Numbered from the stretch's first letter, positions 26,312 to 34,818 are shown. The stretch is DNA of 52,528 bases from an uncultured Faecalicoccus sp. (GCA_902497095.1 CABVDD010000012.1:1-52528); one strand, 5' to 3'. Numbers and translations are program-made. Notes: generated by a model from the letters alone, not told the origin.

Positions 26312-27990
26312 CAGTTTTCCTCCATTTCCGTTATGATATCATCAAACGATCCACCCGGAGGCAGCATCGGTAATACCATCTCATCTTTATCAATCAAACA
26401 ATCAACCAAAACCGGTCCATCGACATGCATCGCTTTTTCAATATTTTCATGAAGTTCTGCCATATTTGTAATTCGATACGACGGAATACCAAAAGCATCT
26501 GCCAATTTTTGATAATCCGGCATACCAGAAAGATTTGTTTGCGAATAATGCTTATCAAAGAATAGATTTTGCCATTGACGAACCATACCTAATACACCAT
26601 TATTCATAATAATGATGACTACTGGTGCCTGTAACTTAGACAAAGTTGACAATTCATTCATATTCATGCCAAAACTTCCATCTCCAGTAAATAATACAGT
26701 CTTGTTACCTGTTGCCAAAGCAGATCCAATAGCAGCACCTAAGCCAAATCCCATCGTTCCTAATCCACCACTGGTAATAAATGTTCGAGGTTTATTGAAC
26801 TGATAATATTGAGCAACCCACATCTGGTGTTGACCGACATCTGTTGCGATAGGCATATCTGGATTGGTATATTTTTGTACTTCCGTAACCAGAGTATATG
26901 GATTCAAAGTTTCTGTAGAAACTGTTTTTTCAAACTGCTTGGCTTCTTCTTGTTTTAATTCTTCAATTCGTTTTTGCCATTCAGGATTTGATTTTGATTC
27001 CAACATCGGTAAAAGTTCTTGTAAAGCTTCCTTAAGATCACCGCCAATGCCCAGGCTCACGACAATGTTTTTATCCACTTCTGCCCGATCAATATCAATG
27101 TGTACGATCTTTGTCTGGTTTCCGTATTTATTGACATCGCCGGTAGCACGATCAGAAAAACGAGCCCCAATGACTATCAAAAGATCTGCCTCACTCAAAG
27201 ATTTAGAACTTGCATAATGCCCATGCATACCTACCATACCTAAAAAACGAGGATTATGATGATACACCGCAGAAAGACCCATCAGTGTCGATCCAATTGG
27301 AGCATCAATCGTATCAGCAAGCTGCTCAATTTCTTGTGTAGCATCTGCAACTAAAGCTCCACCACCTACATAAATAAATGGTCTTTGACACTCTTTGATC
27401 ATTTTGGCAAGTTTTTCCAATTTATAAGTCTTTGGTTTTCGCTGCTCTTCTTTTTCTACGACCGGCATTTTCGTATATTCAAATTCAGCAATCTGTACAT
27501 CCTTTGGAATATCAATCAAAACTGGACCCGGTCTTCCTGATTTGGCAATTTGAAAAGCATGCCGTATCGTATCCGCCAGATCTTCGATACGTTTTACAAA
27601 AAAGTTATGTTTTGTGATCGGAATGGTAATACCTGTAATATCCACTTCTTGAAAACTATCCCTTCCAATTAAAGAATTAGGGACATTTCCTGTAATCGCA
27701 ACTAATGGTACCGAATCCAGATATGCGGTAGCAATACCTGTTACTAAATTGGTAGCCCCCGGACCACTTGTCGCCATCACAACACCAACATTGCCACTGC
27801 TTCGGGCATATCCATCTGCCGCATGAGCAGCTCCTTGCTCATGAGCTGTCAAGATATGATGTATTCGATCATCGGCTTCATAGATCGCATCATATAAATT
27901 GATGACTTGACCACCAGGATAACCAAACACAAACTTTGTTCCTTGTTCAATTAGCGTTTCAATCGTGATTTGCGCTCCCGATAGTTTCAT
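26311..27990 (-). CDS. ilvB: Acetolactate synthase large subunit, biosynthetic type
   Basis: ThDP/FAD enzyme that condenses two pyruvates, or pyruvate with 2-oxobutanoate, opening valine/leucine and isoleucine synthesis. The 559-residue protein has the glutamate that activates ThDP in FGYPGGQVINLYDA and HILTAHEQGAAHAADGYAR, and the metal site GDGSFGMNMNELSTL with NNGVLGMVRQWQ. First gene of the ilv operon; AAGGTGA precedes its ATG. There is no T-box upstream, unlike leu. Confidence 0.97.
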   Translation of the reverse strand: MKLSGAQITIETLIEQGTKFVFGYPGGQVINLYDAIYEADDRIHHILTAHEQGAAHAADGYARSSGNVGVVMATSGPGATNLVTGIATAYLDSVPLVAITGNVPNSLIGRDSFQEVDITGITIPITKHNFFVKRIEDLADTIRHAFQIAKSGRPGPVLIDIPKDVQIAEFEYTKMPVVEKEEQRKPKTYKLEKLAKMIKECQRPFIYVGGGALVADATQEIEQLADTIDAPIGSTLMGLSAVYHHNPRFLGMVGMHGHYASSKSLSEADLLIVIGARFSDRATGDVNKYGNQTKIVHIDIDRAEVDKNIVVSLGIGGDLKEALQELLPMLESKSNPEWQKRIEELKQEEAKQFEKTVSTETLNPYTLVTEVQKYTNPDMPIATDVGQHQMWVAQYYQFNKPRTFITSGGLGTMGFGLGAAIGSALATGNKTVLFTGDGSFGMNMNELSTLSKLQAPVVIIIMNNGVLGMVRQWQNLFFDKHYSQTNLSGMPDYQKLADAFGIPSYRITNMAELHENIEKAMHVDGPVLVDCLIDKDEMVLPMLPPGGSFDDIITEMEEN

Positions 27991-28047
27991 TTTCTCACCT
28001 TTCTTTTCTGATATCGACTATTATAGCAGAAAATTCTTTCATTTTAT

Positions 28048-28098
28048 ATAGTTTTTGAAACTTTTTTACATGCTATTTTCATAGTTTTCAAAAACTAT
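28048..28098. promoter_or_regulatory. Palindromic operator pair between ilvB and yaaA
   Basis: ATAGTTTT-CA-AAAACTAT (28081-28098) is a perfect 8+8 palindrome. A second, imperfect copy (ATAGTTTTTGAAAC, 28048-28061) lies about 33 bp away, three helical turns. Each copy also fits the CodY consensus AATTTTCWGAAAATT with about four mismatches. I infer an operator for the ilv operon; the regulator is unproven. No clear -35/-10 pair for ilvB was found. Confidence 0.55.
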
Positions 28099-28124
28099 AC
28101 AAATCCTTTTTAAACTGATACACT
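28096..28124 (+). promoter_or_regulatory. Promoter of yaaA, leaderless architecture
   Basis: TATACA (28096-28101), 17 bases and TACACT (28119-28124), then six bases and ATG. The -35 box touches the palindromic operator. Confidence 0.6.
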
Positions 28125-28130
28125 TATTCT

Positions 28131-28841
28131 ATGAAAATGATTATAAGTCCTGCTAAACAGATGAAGAGTTGTGAAGATGATCTTTTGTCACTTACAACAC
28201 CACATTTTATAGATAAAACTAAACAACTTTTAGATCGCCTTCAATCTAAAAATTATGAGGAGTTAAAAACGATTTTACAATGTTCCGATAAATTGGCAAA
28301 ACAAGCATATCAAAACTACCAGACCTTATGCTTTGATCACAATCCCAGTGCAGCCATATTAACCTATAAAGGAATTCAATATCAGTATATGGCACCCGAT
28401 GTTTTAGATGATACATCCCTTTTATATCTACAAGACCATCTTTTGATCTTATCTGGTTTCTATGGAATTCTTCGTCCTTTTGATGGTATCGTAAAATACC
28501 GTCTAGAAATGCAAGCCAAATTACCCGATTCTCTGTACGACTTTTGGAAAGATGATTTAGCCAATGCCATTGATGATGACATCATTTTAAATTTGGCCAG
28601 TGAAGAATATGCCAAATGCATACGCCCCTATAAGCCTTTGATTGATGTTCATTTCTATGAACAACTTCCTAATAAAAGAGTTGAAAAAGGTGTTTATGTC
28701 AAAATGGCCAGAGGACAAATGGTTCGCTTTTTAGCTGAAAACCAGATTCAGTCACCCGATGGCGTAAAAACATTCCAGGAAAGTGGCTACGTATTTGACG
28801 AACAGTCCAGTACAAAAAATACATTTAATTTTGTCAGATAA
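28131..28841 (+). CDS. yaaA: Peroxide stress protein YaaA (UPF0246)
   Basis: A 236-residue DNA-binding protein that in E. coli limits intracellular free iron during H2O2 stress. It begins MKMIISPAKQMK, has ILTYKGIQYQYMAPD and ILSGFYGILRPFDGIVKYRLEM in the core, and VKMARGQMVRF near the end: the whole family layout. Monocistronic on the plus strand, divergent from ilvB; no Shine-Dalgarno is visible. Its 3' end runs into the IS element whose end hairpin can act as terminator. Confidence 0.92.
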   Translation: MKMIISPAKQMKSCEDDLLSLTTPHFIDKTKQLLDRLQSKNYEELKTILQCSDKLAKQAYQNYQTLCFDHNPSAAILTYKGIQYQYMAPDVLDDTSLLYLQDHLLILSGFYGILRPFDGIVKYRLEMQAKLPDSLYDFWKDDLANAIDDDIILNLASEEYAKCIRPYKPLIDVHFYEQLPNKRVEKGVYVKMARGQMVRFLAENQIQSPDGVKTFQESGYVFDEQSSTKNTFNFVR

Positions 28842-28865
28842 AATTTTCGATTCTTTAATCCGCAA

Positions 28866-28924
28866 AAAAAGGCGCTGTGTAAAAACCTCTGATCAGTGAT
28901 CAGGAGTTTACACAGCTTTTTTTA
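28866..28924. repeat. Left terminal inverted repeat, also a hairpin terminator
   Basis: The repeat is itself palindromic: CTGTGTAAA.. pairs with ..TTTACACAG around CTGATCAGTGATCAG. It is flanked by A- and T-runs, so it should end transcription from yaaA (plus strand). Confidence 0.85.
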
Positions 28925-29379
28925 TATTTGTAAGATGTTTTAGCTTCTTGATTTTTTGTCTTTATCTTCTTTTTATTGACTCTATTGAATAATCTTTTAG
29001 CACTTGGTTTTTTGAATTTTTCAGGTTCTATATCCTCTAGTGCTTTCCAATATTTCAATTTAAGTTTTCCGTTATAATATCGAAACAGTTTTCGAATATT
29101 GTAACCCAGTACCATTAACATAAATTCACTGGTTACTTTATCTATATGAATCCTTCAAAAGCGGGCATAATCCATATACTGTTTAATGACTCCAAAAGCA
29201 AATCCGTAAAGAATGGTAGCAAACAAGTGACATGGATTATAAATAGGTCGTCCACTACTGGACGGATCCATTTTATGAACAGAATTTAGAATCTCCGTAA
29301 CCCCGGATTTTTCTAAAAACAATAAAAACCGGTCTAATTTTTCCTGTTCCTGAACATCTACAGTGCAGAAGGGAAACAA
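28900..29379 (-). pseudogene. Transposase remnant: N- and C-terminal pieces fused across a deletion
   Basis: Reading from 29379, the N-terminal piece has FLEKSGVTEILNSVHKMDP and YNPCHLFATILYGFAFGV, the DUF772 start of IS1182 transposases. After YMDYARF comes TGA (29155-29157), and the same frame continues RIHIDKVTSEFMLMVLGYNI and RKLFRYYNGK, the C-terminal end. Since the frame is kept, one deletion with a stop at the junction explains the structure. The family start codon is not visible; 29379 is a TTG. Confidence 0.82.
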
Positions 29380-29441
29380 AAAAACTTCTTGTGGTAAAAT
29401 TAAACATGGTCAATATCTCCTCAGCAAGGATATTGTACCAA

Positions 29442-29478
29442 AAGGCTCCGGGTTCGACTCCCCGAGCCTTCTTTTTTT
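29442..29478 (+). terminator. Hairpin with T-arm-like loop and T7 tract, inside the IS
   Basis: AAGGCTC, one C-C mismatch and GGG pair with CCC and GAGCCTT around the loop TTCGACT, followed by seven T. It can act as a plus-strand terminator. The loop and stem (GGGTTCGACTCCC) are exactly the shape of a tRNA T-arm, but no complete tRNA surrounds it. Confidence 0.6.
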
Positions 29479-29490
29479 CTTCAAAACATA

Positions 29491-29549
29491 TAAAAAGAGC
29501 TGTGCAAACTCCTGATCACTGATCAGAGGTTTTTACACAGCCCCTTTTT
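29491..29549. repeat. Right terminal inverted repeat, terminator for the MATE gene
   Basis: Near-identical inverted copy of 28866-28924. On the minus strand it forms the same hairpin with T-runs just after the stop of the MATE gene. Confidence 0.85.
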
Positions 29550-29552
29550 ATT

Positions 29553-30890
29553 TTACGATTTTTGAAAAGACAGTGATTTCCCTTTCTTGTGCAAATCTGA
29601 TCGAAGTAAAATCACAGCTACCATAGATGTGATGATTTCACTGATAGAATGGCAAAACCACACTGCTTCATTACCAAAAATCAAAGGAAGAACTACAAGT
29701 AAAACTGGCGGCCAAATCACACTACGTGAAAGAGAAATTACAAGTGCTTTACTTGTATGCTCAGTCGCCTGCCAATAAGAGATCATTAGAATATTAAATC
29801 CCGCAAGAAAAAATCCAAAGAAATATGGCAAGCTTTTGCTTTCCATAAAATTAATAAGTTGAATATCACCTGGATTGAAAATAGAAAAAAAGTTACGTGA
29901 GAAAAATAGAATCAAAACATAACATAAGATACCGATTCCCAAAAAAGTCTTTATTGAAAATACAAGGAGATCTTTATTTCGACTGTCTTCTTTAGTTCCC
30001 ATAAAATAGCTAAATACTGGCTGCAATCCTTGTGCCATTCCCAAAAACAAGGTCAAAATGATCAACATTAAATAGCCTATGACTAAATATGCTGCCAATC
30101 CAATTTCTCCAAAGCCGTAATGTACAATGGCAATATTATAGACAAATGTGATTATACCGATCGTAAATTCCATGATAAAAGATGGAAATCCAAATACATA
30201 AATAGAACGAATAGTTGACCATCTCAACTTAAATTTTGAAAAATACAAATCATTGCGTTTTAATAAGAAATGAGGTAATAGAATAATAACACTAAAAACA
30301 GGACCCAGCGCTGTAGCAAGTGCTGCCCCGGCTATACCCATATTCAAAGGATACATAAACACATAATCTAAGACAATATTGGATACTGAACCAAACATAA
30401 GAGAAAACATAGCAAGTTTTGGACAATTATCGTTACGTGCAAAACTACTTAATAAAAAACTAAAAAGTAAAAATGGCGCAAAAGTTATAATATATCGCAT
30501 ATAACGAATAGTCTCATCATGAATCATAGGAGTGGACCCCAACAATTGAGCTAATGGGTGTATGAAAACATTGCCCAAAATACTAATCAGAAGCCCCATA
30601 ACAGCCATACATAAAATCGCAAGATTAAAAATGTTACGTGCTTTTTCTTTTTTCCCTTGACCAAGATGGGCAGAAACCATGACACCGGCACCTGTAGCAA
30701 CTGCCATAGATAATGCGATCAATATCTCTACAAGGGGTACAGAAACAGCAGCAGCTGCCATCGCATCTCGACCTAATCGATTACCGATAAATACACCATC
30801 AACAATCATATAAATTGAGTTAAACAACAATCCAATCATCTGCGGTAAAGCATATTTAATAAATATAGTATGTGATCTTCCTTCATACAT
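29553..30890 (-). CDS. MATE family multidrug/Na+ antiporter
   Basis: A 445-residue exporter of about twelve transmembrane helices in two MatE repeats. N-terminal signature LPQMIGLLFNSIYMIVDGVFIGNRLG and the later GIAGAALATALGPVFSVII place it near the MepA/DinF-like branch of MATE. Probable cation-coupled export of toxic organic compounds; substrate unknown. ATG preceded by AGGAGG. It lies about 105 bases after the Nim-like flavoprotein gene, separated by hairpins, so co-transcription is possible but would be reduced. Confidence 0.9.
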   Translation of the reverse strand: MYEGRSHTIFIKYALPQMIGLLFNSIYMIVDGVFIGNRLGRDAMAAAAVSVPLVEILIALSMAVATGAGVMVSAHLGQGKKEKARNIFNLAILCMAVMGLLISILGNVFIHPLAQLLGSTPMIHDETIRYMRYIITFAPFLLFSFLLSSFARNDNCPKLAMFSLMFGSVSNIVLDYVFMYPLNMGIAGAALATALGPVFSVIILLPHFLLKRNDLYFSKFKLRWSTIRSIYVFGFPSFIMEFTIGIITFVYNIAIVHYGFGEIGLAAYLVIGYLMLIILTLFLGMAQGLQPVFSYFMGTKEDSRNKDLLVFSIKTFLGIGILCYVLILFFSRNFFSIFNPGDIQLINFMESKSLPYFFGFFLAGFNILMISYWQATEHTSKALVISLSRSVIWPPVLLVVLPLIFGNEAVWFCHSISEIITSMVAVILLRSDLHKKGKSLSFQKS

Positions 30891-30910
30891 CTTAATAAAC
30901 CTCCTTACAA

Positions 30911-30974
30911 ATAAAAAAGGTCAGCGTTTGTGTAACGCTGGCCTACTACACAATAAACAAAGCCCCGGCGGGCT
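30911..30974 (-). terminator. Tandem hairpins after the Nim-like gene
   Basis: AGCCC/GGGCT (30961-30974), and then the stronger GGCCAGCGTT pairing with AACGCTGACC (30919-30943), are followed by TTTTTT on the minus strand. They lie between the Nim-like gene and the MATE gene. Confidence 0.8.
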
Positions 30975-30994
30975 ATGAATATTCAAGTTTTTGA

Positions 30995-31492
30995 CTATTT
31001 CATTTTTTCTTTTACTAACTCAATGGCTTCTTTGCCTGTCATATGATCAATTGTCATTTCTAACATACAAAGTGGTTTCCATTCACGATCAATGGCATGA
31101 TCGCGATTTGTGGAACTCTCATTGGGCGCATATTTGATAGCTAGCTTTTCGATTGCCTTTCTTTTTTCGTTATCTTCTTCAAGAATACGTATATGTCCAA
31201 AGGCAATAACACTTCTAAAATATGTCGTATACTCTTCAGGCACAATATAATCTTTGTCAATCACACAAAATGATGCTTTTGCATTTTTTAGTATCGCATC
31301 AATTTTATGCCCGCTTTTAGCACTGTGAAAAAATATTTTTCCATCATCATATACATAACTGATTGGCACGGCATATGGATAATCATTGTCGCCAATAAGA
31401 GCAAGCACTCCAGATGTTCCTTTGTGCAAGATATCCACAACTTCTTGTTGGGATAAAACTTGTTTTTTTCTTCTCATTTCACGAAATTCCAT
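30995..31492 (-). CDS. Pyridoxamine 5'-phosphate oxidase-like flavoprotein, Nim-like
   Basis: A 165-residue FMN-binding split-barrel protein of the NimA/pyridoxamine-oxidase-related group. Key parts: LHKGTSGVLALIGDNDYPYAVPISYVYDDGKIFFHSAKSGHK at the barrel start (seen in segments) and RSVIAFGHIRIL in the middle. The family reduces small molecules, in some members nitroimidazoles; whether this one does is unknown. AAGGAGG lies four bases upstream. A strong hairpin with T-run stands between its promoter and this site. It is next to a MATE exporter, which suggests a detoxification pair. Confidence 0.82.
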   Translation of the reverse strand: MEFREMRRKKQVLSQQEVVDILHKGTSGVLALIGDNDYPYAVPISYVYDDGKIFFHSAKSGHKIDAILKNAKASFCVIDKDYIVPEEYTTYFRSVIAFGHIRILEEDNEKRKAIEKLAIKYAPNESSTNRDHAIDREWKPLCMLEMTIDHMTGKEAIELVKEKMK

Positions 31493-31504
31493 AAAGACCT
31501 CCTT

Positions 31505-31565
31505 AAAAAAAATAAACGCTTATTTTCACTCCTTCTATGGCCTAACGGAGCAAAAACAAGCGTTT
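31505..31565 (-). promoter_or_regulatory. Attenuator-like terminator in the 5' leader of the Nim-like gene
   Basis: A 19-bp stem (31547-31565 with 31514-31532, three G-U pairs) has a 14-base loop and is followed by eight T ending directly at the ribosome binding site. A promoter lies upstream of it (31594-31617). It may simply terminate the Gfo/Idh transcript, but its position inside the predicted leader suggests conditional antitermination. Confidence 0.6.
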
Positions 31566-31591
31566 CTCGGCAGAAACATATTTTCTATATA

Positions 31592-31617
31592 AAACCATAA
31601 ACTAGTACATATGTCAA
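31592..31617 (-). promoter_or_regulatory. Promoter of the Nim-like gene
   Basis: Perfect -35 TTGACA on the minus strand (31612-31617), 18-19 bases and TTTATA/TTATAT. It lies upstream of the attenuator-like hairpin and downstream of the Gfo/Idh stop. Confidence 0.65.
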
Positions 31618-31666
31618 TGCATGTTTAATCAATTCTTTTTATAAAAGAAAAATTCTAATGTACTGA

Positions 31667-32659
31667 TCAAACTTTTAATTGTGCCTGTGCTTCTTCCAAC
31701 AAAGAAACAACCAGTTTTGTTTGATCACAAAGTCTTTGATACTCTTTTGTATCATTATTTTTAACAATGTGTTCAAATGTTTGGCATTCATAAATCATAT
31801 GAGGCAGTTGATCAATGCCTAACTCTAAAGCTGTTTGTTCATCTTTTTTTCCGATCATGTCCCCTTTCAATGGTAAAAACTGAACATGTCGGCAAACTCC
31901 ACAACTAGAGCCATAAACTCTTATGGTTCCCTGATCACCTTGAATAAATACTTCATTAGGAGAACTACTGTCTTTAGCTCCTACACAAATAACAAGCTTA
32001 TCTGGATATGTAAGAAAAATCACGCCACTGGTATCAATGCCATTAAAGCCTTGGTTCGCTTTATATTCTATTGATGCCGGCTTTCCAAAGAGTCCCGTCA
32101 CAAAATGAAGACAATATACATTGATATCCATTAAGGCTCCACCATTAAAAGCTGGATCAAACACATTTGTTACTTCGTGATTTTTATACTTGTCATAACG
32201 AGATGAAAACTGTGAAAAGTTACATTGTACAAGCTTTATACTTCCTGTATCTTTTAGATGATCTTTAATAATTTGATAATTAGGAAGATGAATCGTAGTA
32301 ATAGCTTCAAAAATGTAACAATTCATCTCTTGTGCCAAATCAAAAAGTTCTGTTGCCTCTTTCAGGGTTGGTGTAAAAGGCTTTTCACAAATGACATTCT
32401 TTTTAGCCTGTAAAGCTTTTTTTGACTGCTCATAATGCAGGCTGTTAGGACTTGCGACATAGATCGTATCAATTTCATCATCTTCCAACATTTGATCGAG
32501 TTGACTATAATATTTACCAATTTGATGTTTCGCCGCATAACGACTTGCTTTTTCAACAGTACGAGAATAAACCGCAACAACTTCAATGCCATCTGTCTGT
32601 TTCATGGCATCGATCATACGGTCAACTATGACTCCTGAACCAATCGTTGCTACCTTCAT
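31667..32659 (-). CDS. Gfo/Idh/MocA family NAD(P)-dependent oxidoreductase
   Basis: A 330-residue dehydrogenase with an N-terminal Rossmann fold (VATIGSGVIVDRMIDAM), the EKP motif in VICEKPFTPTLKEA, and a C-terminal dimer domain with GGALMDINVYCLHFV. Members act on sugars, inositols or related alcohols; the substrate is not evident. It overlaps the sensor kinase gene by four bases, so it is the tail of the cdaA-glmM-two-component transcript. That is an unusual position and may hint at a cell-wall sugar role (inference). Confidence 0.87.
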   Translation of the reverse strand: MKVATIGSGVIVDRMIDAMKQTDGIEVVAVYSRTVEKASRYAAKHQIGKYYSQLDQMLEDDEIDTIYVASPNSLHYEQSKKALQAKKNVICEKPFTPTLKEATELFDLAQEMNCYIFEAITTIHLPNYQIIKDHLKDTGSIKLVQCNFSQFSSRYDKYKNHEVTNVFDPAFNGGALMDINVYCLHFVTGLFGKPASIEYKANQGFNGIDTSGVIFLTYPDKLVICVGAKDSSSPNEVFIQGDQGTIRVYGSSCGVCRHVQFLPLKGDMIGKKDEQTALELGIDQLPHMIYECQTFEHIVKNNDTKEYQRLCDQTKLVVSLLEEAQAQLKV

Positions 32660-34143
32660 GATTGTTCCTCCTTACTCTCTTTACTTTCGATTTCTTTTTT
32701 ATTGTCATGCCCTTTTCCATCTCGCCAACTTTTACGTTCATTGTTCTTTTTCTTGGATTTTGGAACTTCTCTGTAGATTCTAAAACATACACCATCCTCG
32801 GTATTAAATCCTTTTACATGATACTTATTTGCCTTTACAACTCGAGAAACGATCGAAAGGCCAAGTCCAAAGCGACCACCTTCTCCTTTTTCATATGGTC
32901 TAAATAATGTTTCAATACGATCTTCTGGCATTTTCGGACCATCATTAGAAATCTGCAAGTCATTTTCACGAACTGTAATTTGTATATAACTTTTGGCATA
33001 TCGAAAAGCATTTTCCATAATGTTTTCAATGCAGACACGCCAAGATTCTAATAATCCATCAAAGAATACTTCTTCAACATCGGTTATGATGCGAATTTCA
33101 GGACGAATCACCGCAGAATTTAAAACAACCTCTTCAACTACTTCCTTCATATTGGTGACAACACCTTCCGCATCACTTGTTATTAAATATTCTATGCGGT
33201 TTAAATATAATAAGTTGTGCACTTTTGCCTCTAAACGATTGGCATTATCCAAAATAACATCAATGCTTTTTTCCAAGGTTCCATATGGATATACACCGTC
33301 TTTGATAGATTCTGAATAAGATTTGATGGTCGCAATCGGCGTCTTTAAATCATGAGAAATATTATGAATCATTTCTTCTTTAACTTTTTCCTGCTTTTGT
33401 AACTCATCCTTCATATTGACAAGTTCTTTAGCTACATCACCGATCTCATCACCACGATTTAAATGCAGCTCCACTTCTTTTCCTTGTTTGACTTGCGCAA
33501 TATACGATTTAATTTGATTTAATGGATGAATAATGGAAAATACCCAAATCATCATGATAATGATAAAAATACAAAAGGCCAAAATCGTTCCATACACCGT
33601 TGATTCTACTAATGTATTTCGAATACTTTGCGGATAGGCATCATCCATAAAACTGACTAAGACTATTACACCTGATGTTGTCTGTACTTTTTCAAGACGG
33701 TAATAATATTGAATGTTTAAATTGGAAATCGTTCCTTGCACATCTTCTTTATTTTCCGCAACCATTTTGCTGGATTGATTGATCAAATAATGATACAAAC
33801 TTTCATCCACATTTTCCGCATTATCAGGATTCAAGACAGTAATCTGCATTTCATTGCTTTGACTGTCTTTGGATACAACACAGTTTGTCTGTATATTATC
33901 ACTCGATAGAGCTTTGTAAATGGCATCATAAGCATCTCCAGCTCCCAACAAATTGGATTTCAATAAAGAAACAATAGGTTGCTGACGACTGGCCATGGTT
34001 GTATACATTTGATTGGCAATCATATTGTCAATGCTGTTACTGAGATAAAAGAAGAAAAATGTCGCAAAAAAACCGATAAACAGCAGTATCATCAATAAGA
34101 CCTGCTGTGTTAAAGAAAGCTTTTTAAAAAATTGAGAGAACAT
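32656..34143 (-). CDS. Membrane sensor histidine kinase with HAMP domain
   Basis: A 495-residue kinase with transmembrane helices at about 15-37 and 176-200, an extracytoplasmic sensor of ~135 residues between them, HAMP (about 200-255), dimerisation domain with HNISHDLKTPIATIKSYSES and a HATPase with ENIMENAFRYAKS, GEGGRFGLGLSIVSRVV. The tail (about 465-495) is very rich in Lys/Glu/Ser. It is paired with the response regulator four bases upstream, inside the glmM operon, so an envelope signal is likely. Confidence 0.93.
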   Translation of the reverse strand: MFSQFFKKLSLTQQVLLMILLFIGFFATFFFFYLSNSIDNMIANQMYTTMASRQQPIVSLLKSNLLGAGDAYDAIYKALSSDNIQTNCVVSKDSQSNEMQITVLNPDNAENVDESLYHYLINQSSKMVAENKEDVQGTISNLNIQYYYRLEKVQTTSGVIVLVSFMDDAYPQSIRNTLVESTVYGTILAFCIFIIIMMIWVFSIIHPLNQIKSYIAQVKQGKEVELHLNRGDEIGDVAKELVNMKDELQKQEKVKEEMIHNISHDLKTPIATIKSYSESIKDGVYPYGTLEKSIDVILDNANRLEAKVHNLLYLNRIEYLITSDAEGVVTNMKEVVEEVVLNSAVIRPEIRIITDVEEVFFDGLLESWRVCIENIMENAFRYAKSYIQITVRENDLQISNDGPKMPEDRIETLFRPYEKGEGGRFGLGLSIVSRVVKANKYHVKGFNTEDGVCFRIYREVPKSKKKNNERKSWRDGKGHDNKKEIESKESKEEQS

Positions 34144-34147
34144 GGAA

Positions 34148-34807
34148 TTATCCTAAACGATATCCATACCCATAAATTGTATGAATGTTCAAATTTGGCA
34201 ATTTTTTACGCAAACGACGCAACGTATCATCAACAACTCGATCGCTTCCAAAATAGTTTTCATCCCATACATTTTCTAAAATCTTATCTCTTGAAAAGGC
34301 TATACCTTTATTTTTAATAAACATCATCAACAAATCAAATTCTTTTGTCGTTAATTCAATTTCTACATTGTCTGCATAAATTTTACGCTGTTCTTCATCA
34401 AGTTCATATCCGTCTACGGCAATACGATTATTATCATCTTTATAAGCTCGTTTTATAATGTTGTTGACACGTAAAACCATTTCCTTAGGTGAAAAAGGTT
34501 TTGTGATATAATCATCGCATCCCTTTTCCAAACCGATGATACGATCAAATTCTTTATCTCGGGCTGACATGAAAATAACTGGTGTTTCCGGTCCCTGCAA
34601 ACGAATTTCCTCAATCAAATCAAATCCTGATTTATCATCCAACATTATGTCTAAGATCCAAAGATGTACATCATCATCTTGCACATGCGCACTGGCTTCT
34701 TCGTACGTATAATAAGAACGTACTTCATAGCCTTCTTTACGTAAATATTGTGCAACCAAATTATTTAAATCTTTTTCATCTTCGACTACACAAATTACTC
34801 GTTTCAT
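34148..34807 (-). CDS. OmpR/PhoB family response regulator
   Basis: A 219-residue regulator. Receiver: acidic pair in VVEDEKDL, phospho-Asp in LWILDIMLDDKSG, Lys in DYITKPFSPKEM. Winged-helix domain from about 125 with EIELTTKEFDLLMMF and DRVVDDTLRRLRKKL; it ends HTIYGYGYRLG. It lies 11 bases after glmM and four before its kinase. Targets are unknown; autoregulation of the whole run is possible. Confidence 0.95.
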   Translation of the reverse strand: MKRVICVVEDEKDLNNLVAQYLRKEGYEVRSYYTYEEASAHVQDDDVHLWILDIMLDDKSGFDLIEEIRLQGPETPVIFMSARDKEFDRIIGLEKGCDDYITKPFSPKEMVLRVNNIIKRAYKDDNNRIAVDGYELDEEQRKIYADNVEIELTTKEFDLLMMFIKNKGIAFSRDKILENVWDENYFGSDRVVDDTLRRLRKKLPNLNIHTIYGYGYRLG

Positions 34808-34818
34808 GAGCTCCCTCC

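Larger units (their letters stand above)
28866..29549 (-). mobile_element. Internally deleted IS1182-like insertion sequence (~0.68 kb)
   Basis: Two ~59-base terminal inverted repeats (28866-28924 and 29491-29549; three mismatches) enclose the first ~75 and last ~85 codons of an IS1182/DUF772-type transposase in a single frame. The catalytic middle, about 300 codons in intact members, is gone. The element can no longer code its own transposase but keeps both ends, so a related element could still mobilise it. It separates the convergent genes yaaA and the MATE gene. Confidence 0.8.

Noticed and set aside
27991..28130. A T-box upstream of ilvB
   Set aside because: No GGTACCGCG core, no specifier region and too short; palindromic sites are present instead.
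29408..29478. A tRNA gene in the IS region
   Set aside because: Only a T-arm-like hairpin is present; no D-arm, anticodon arm or acceptor pairing.
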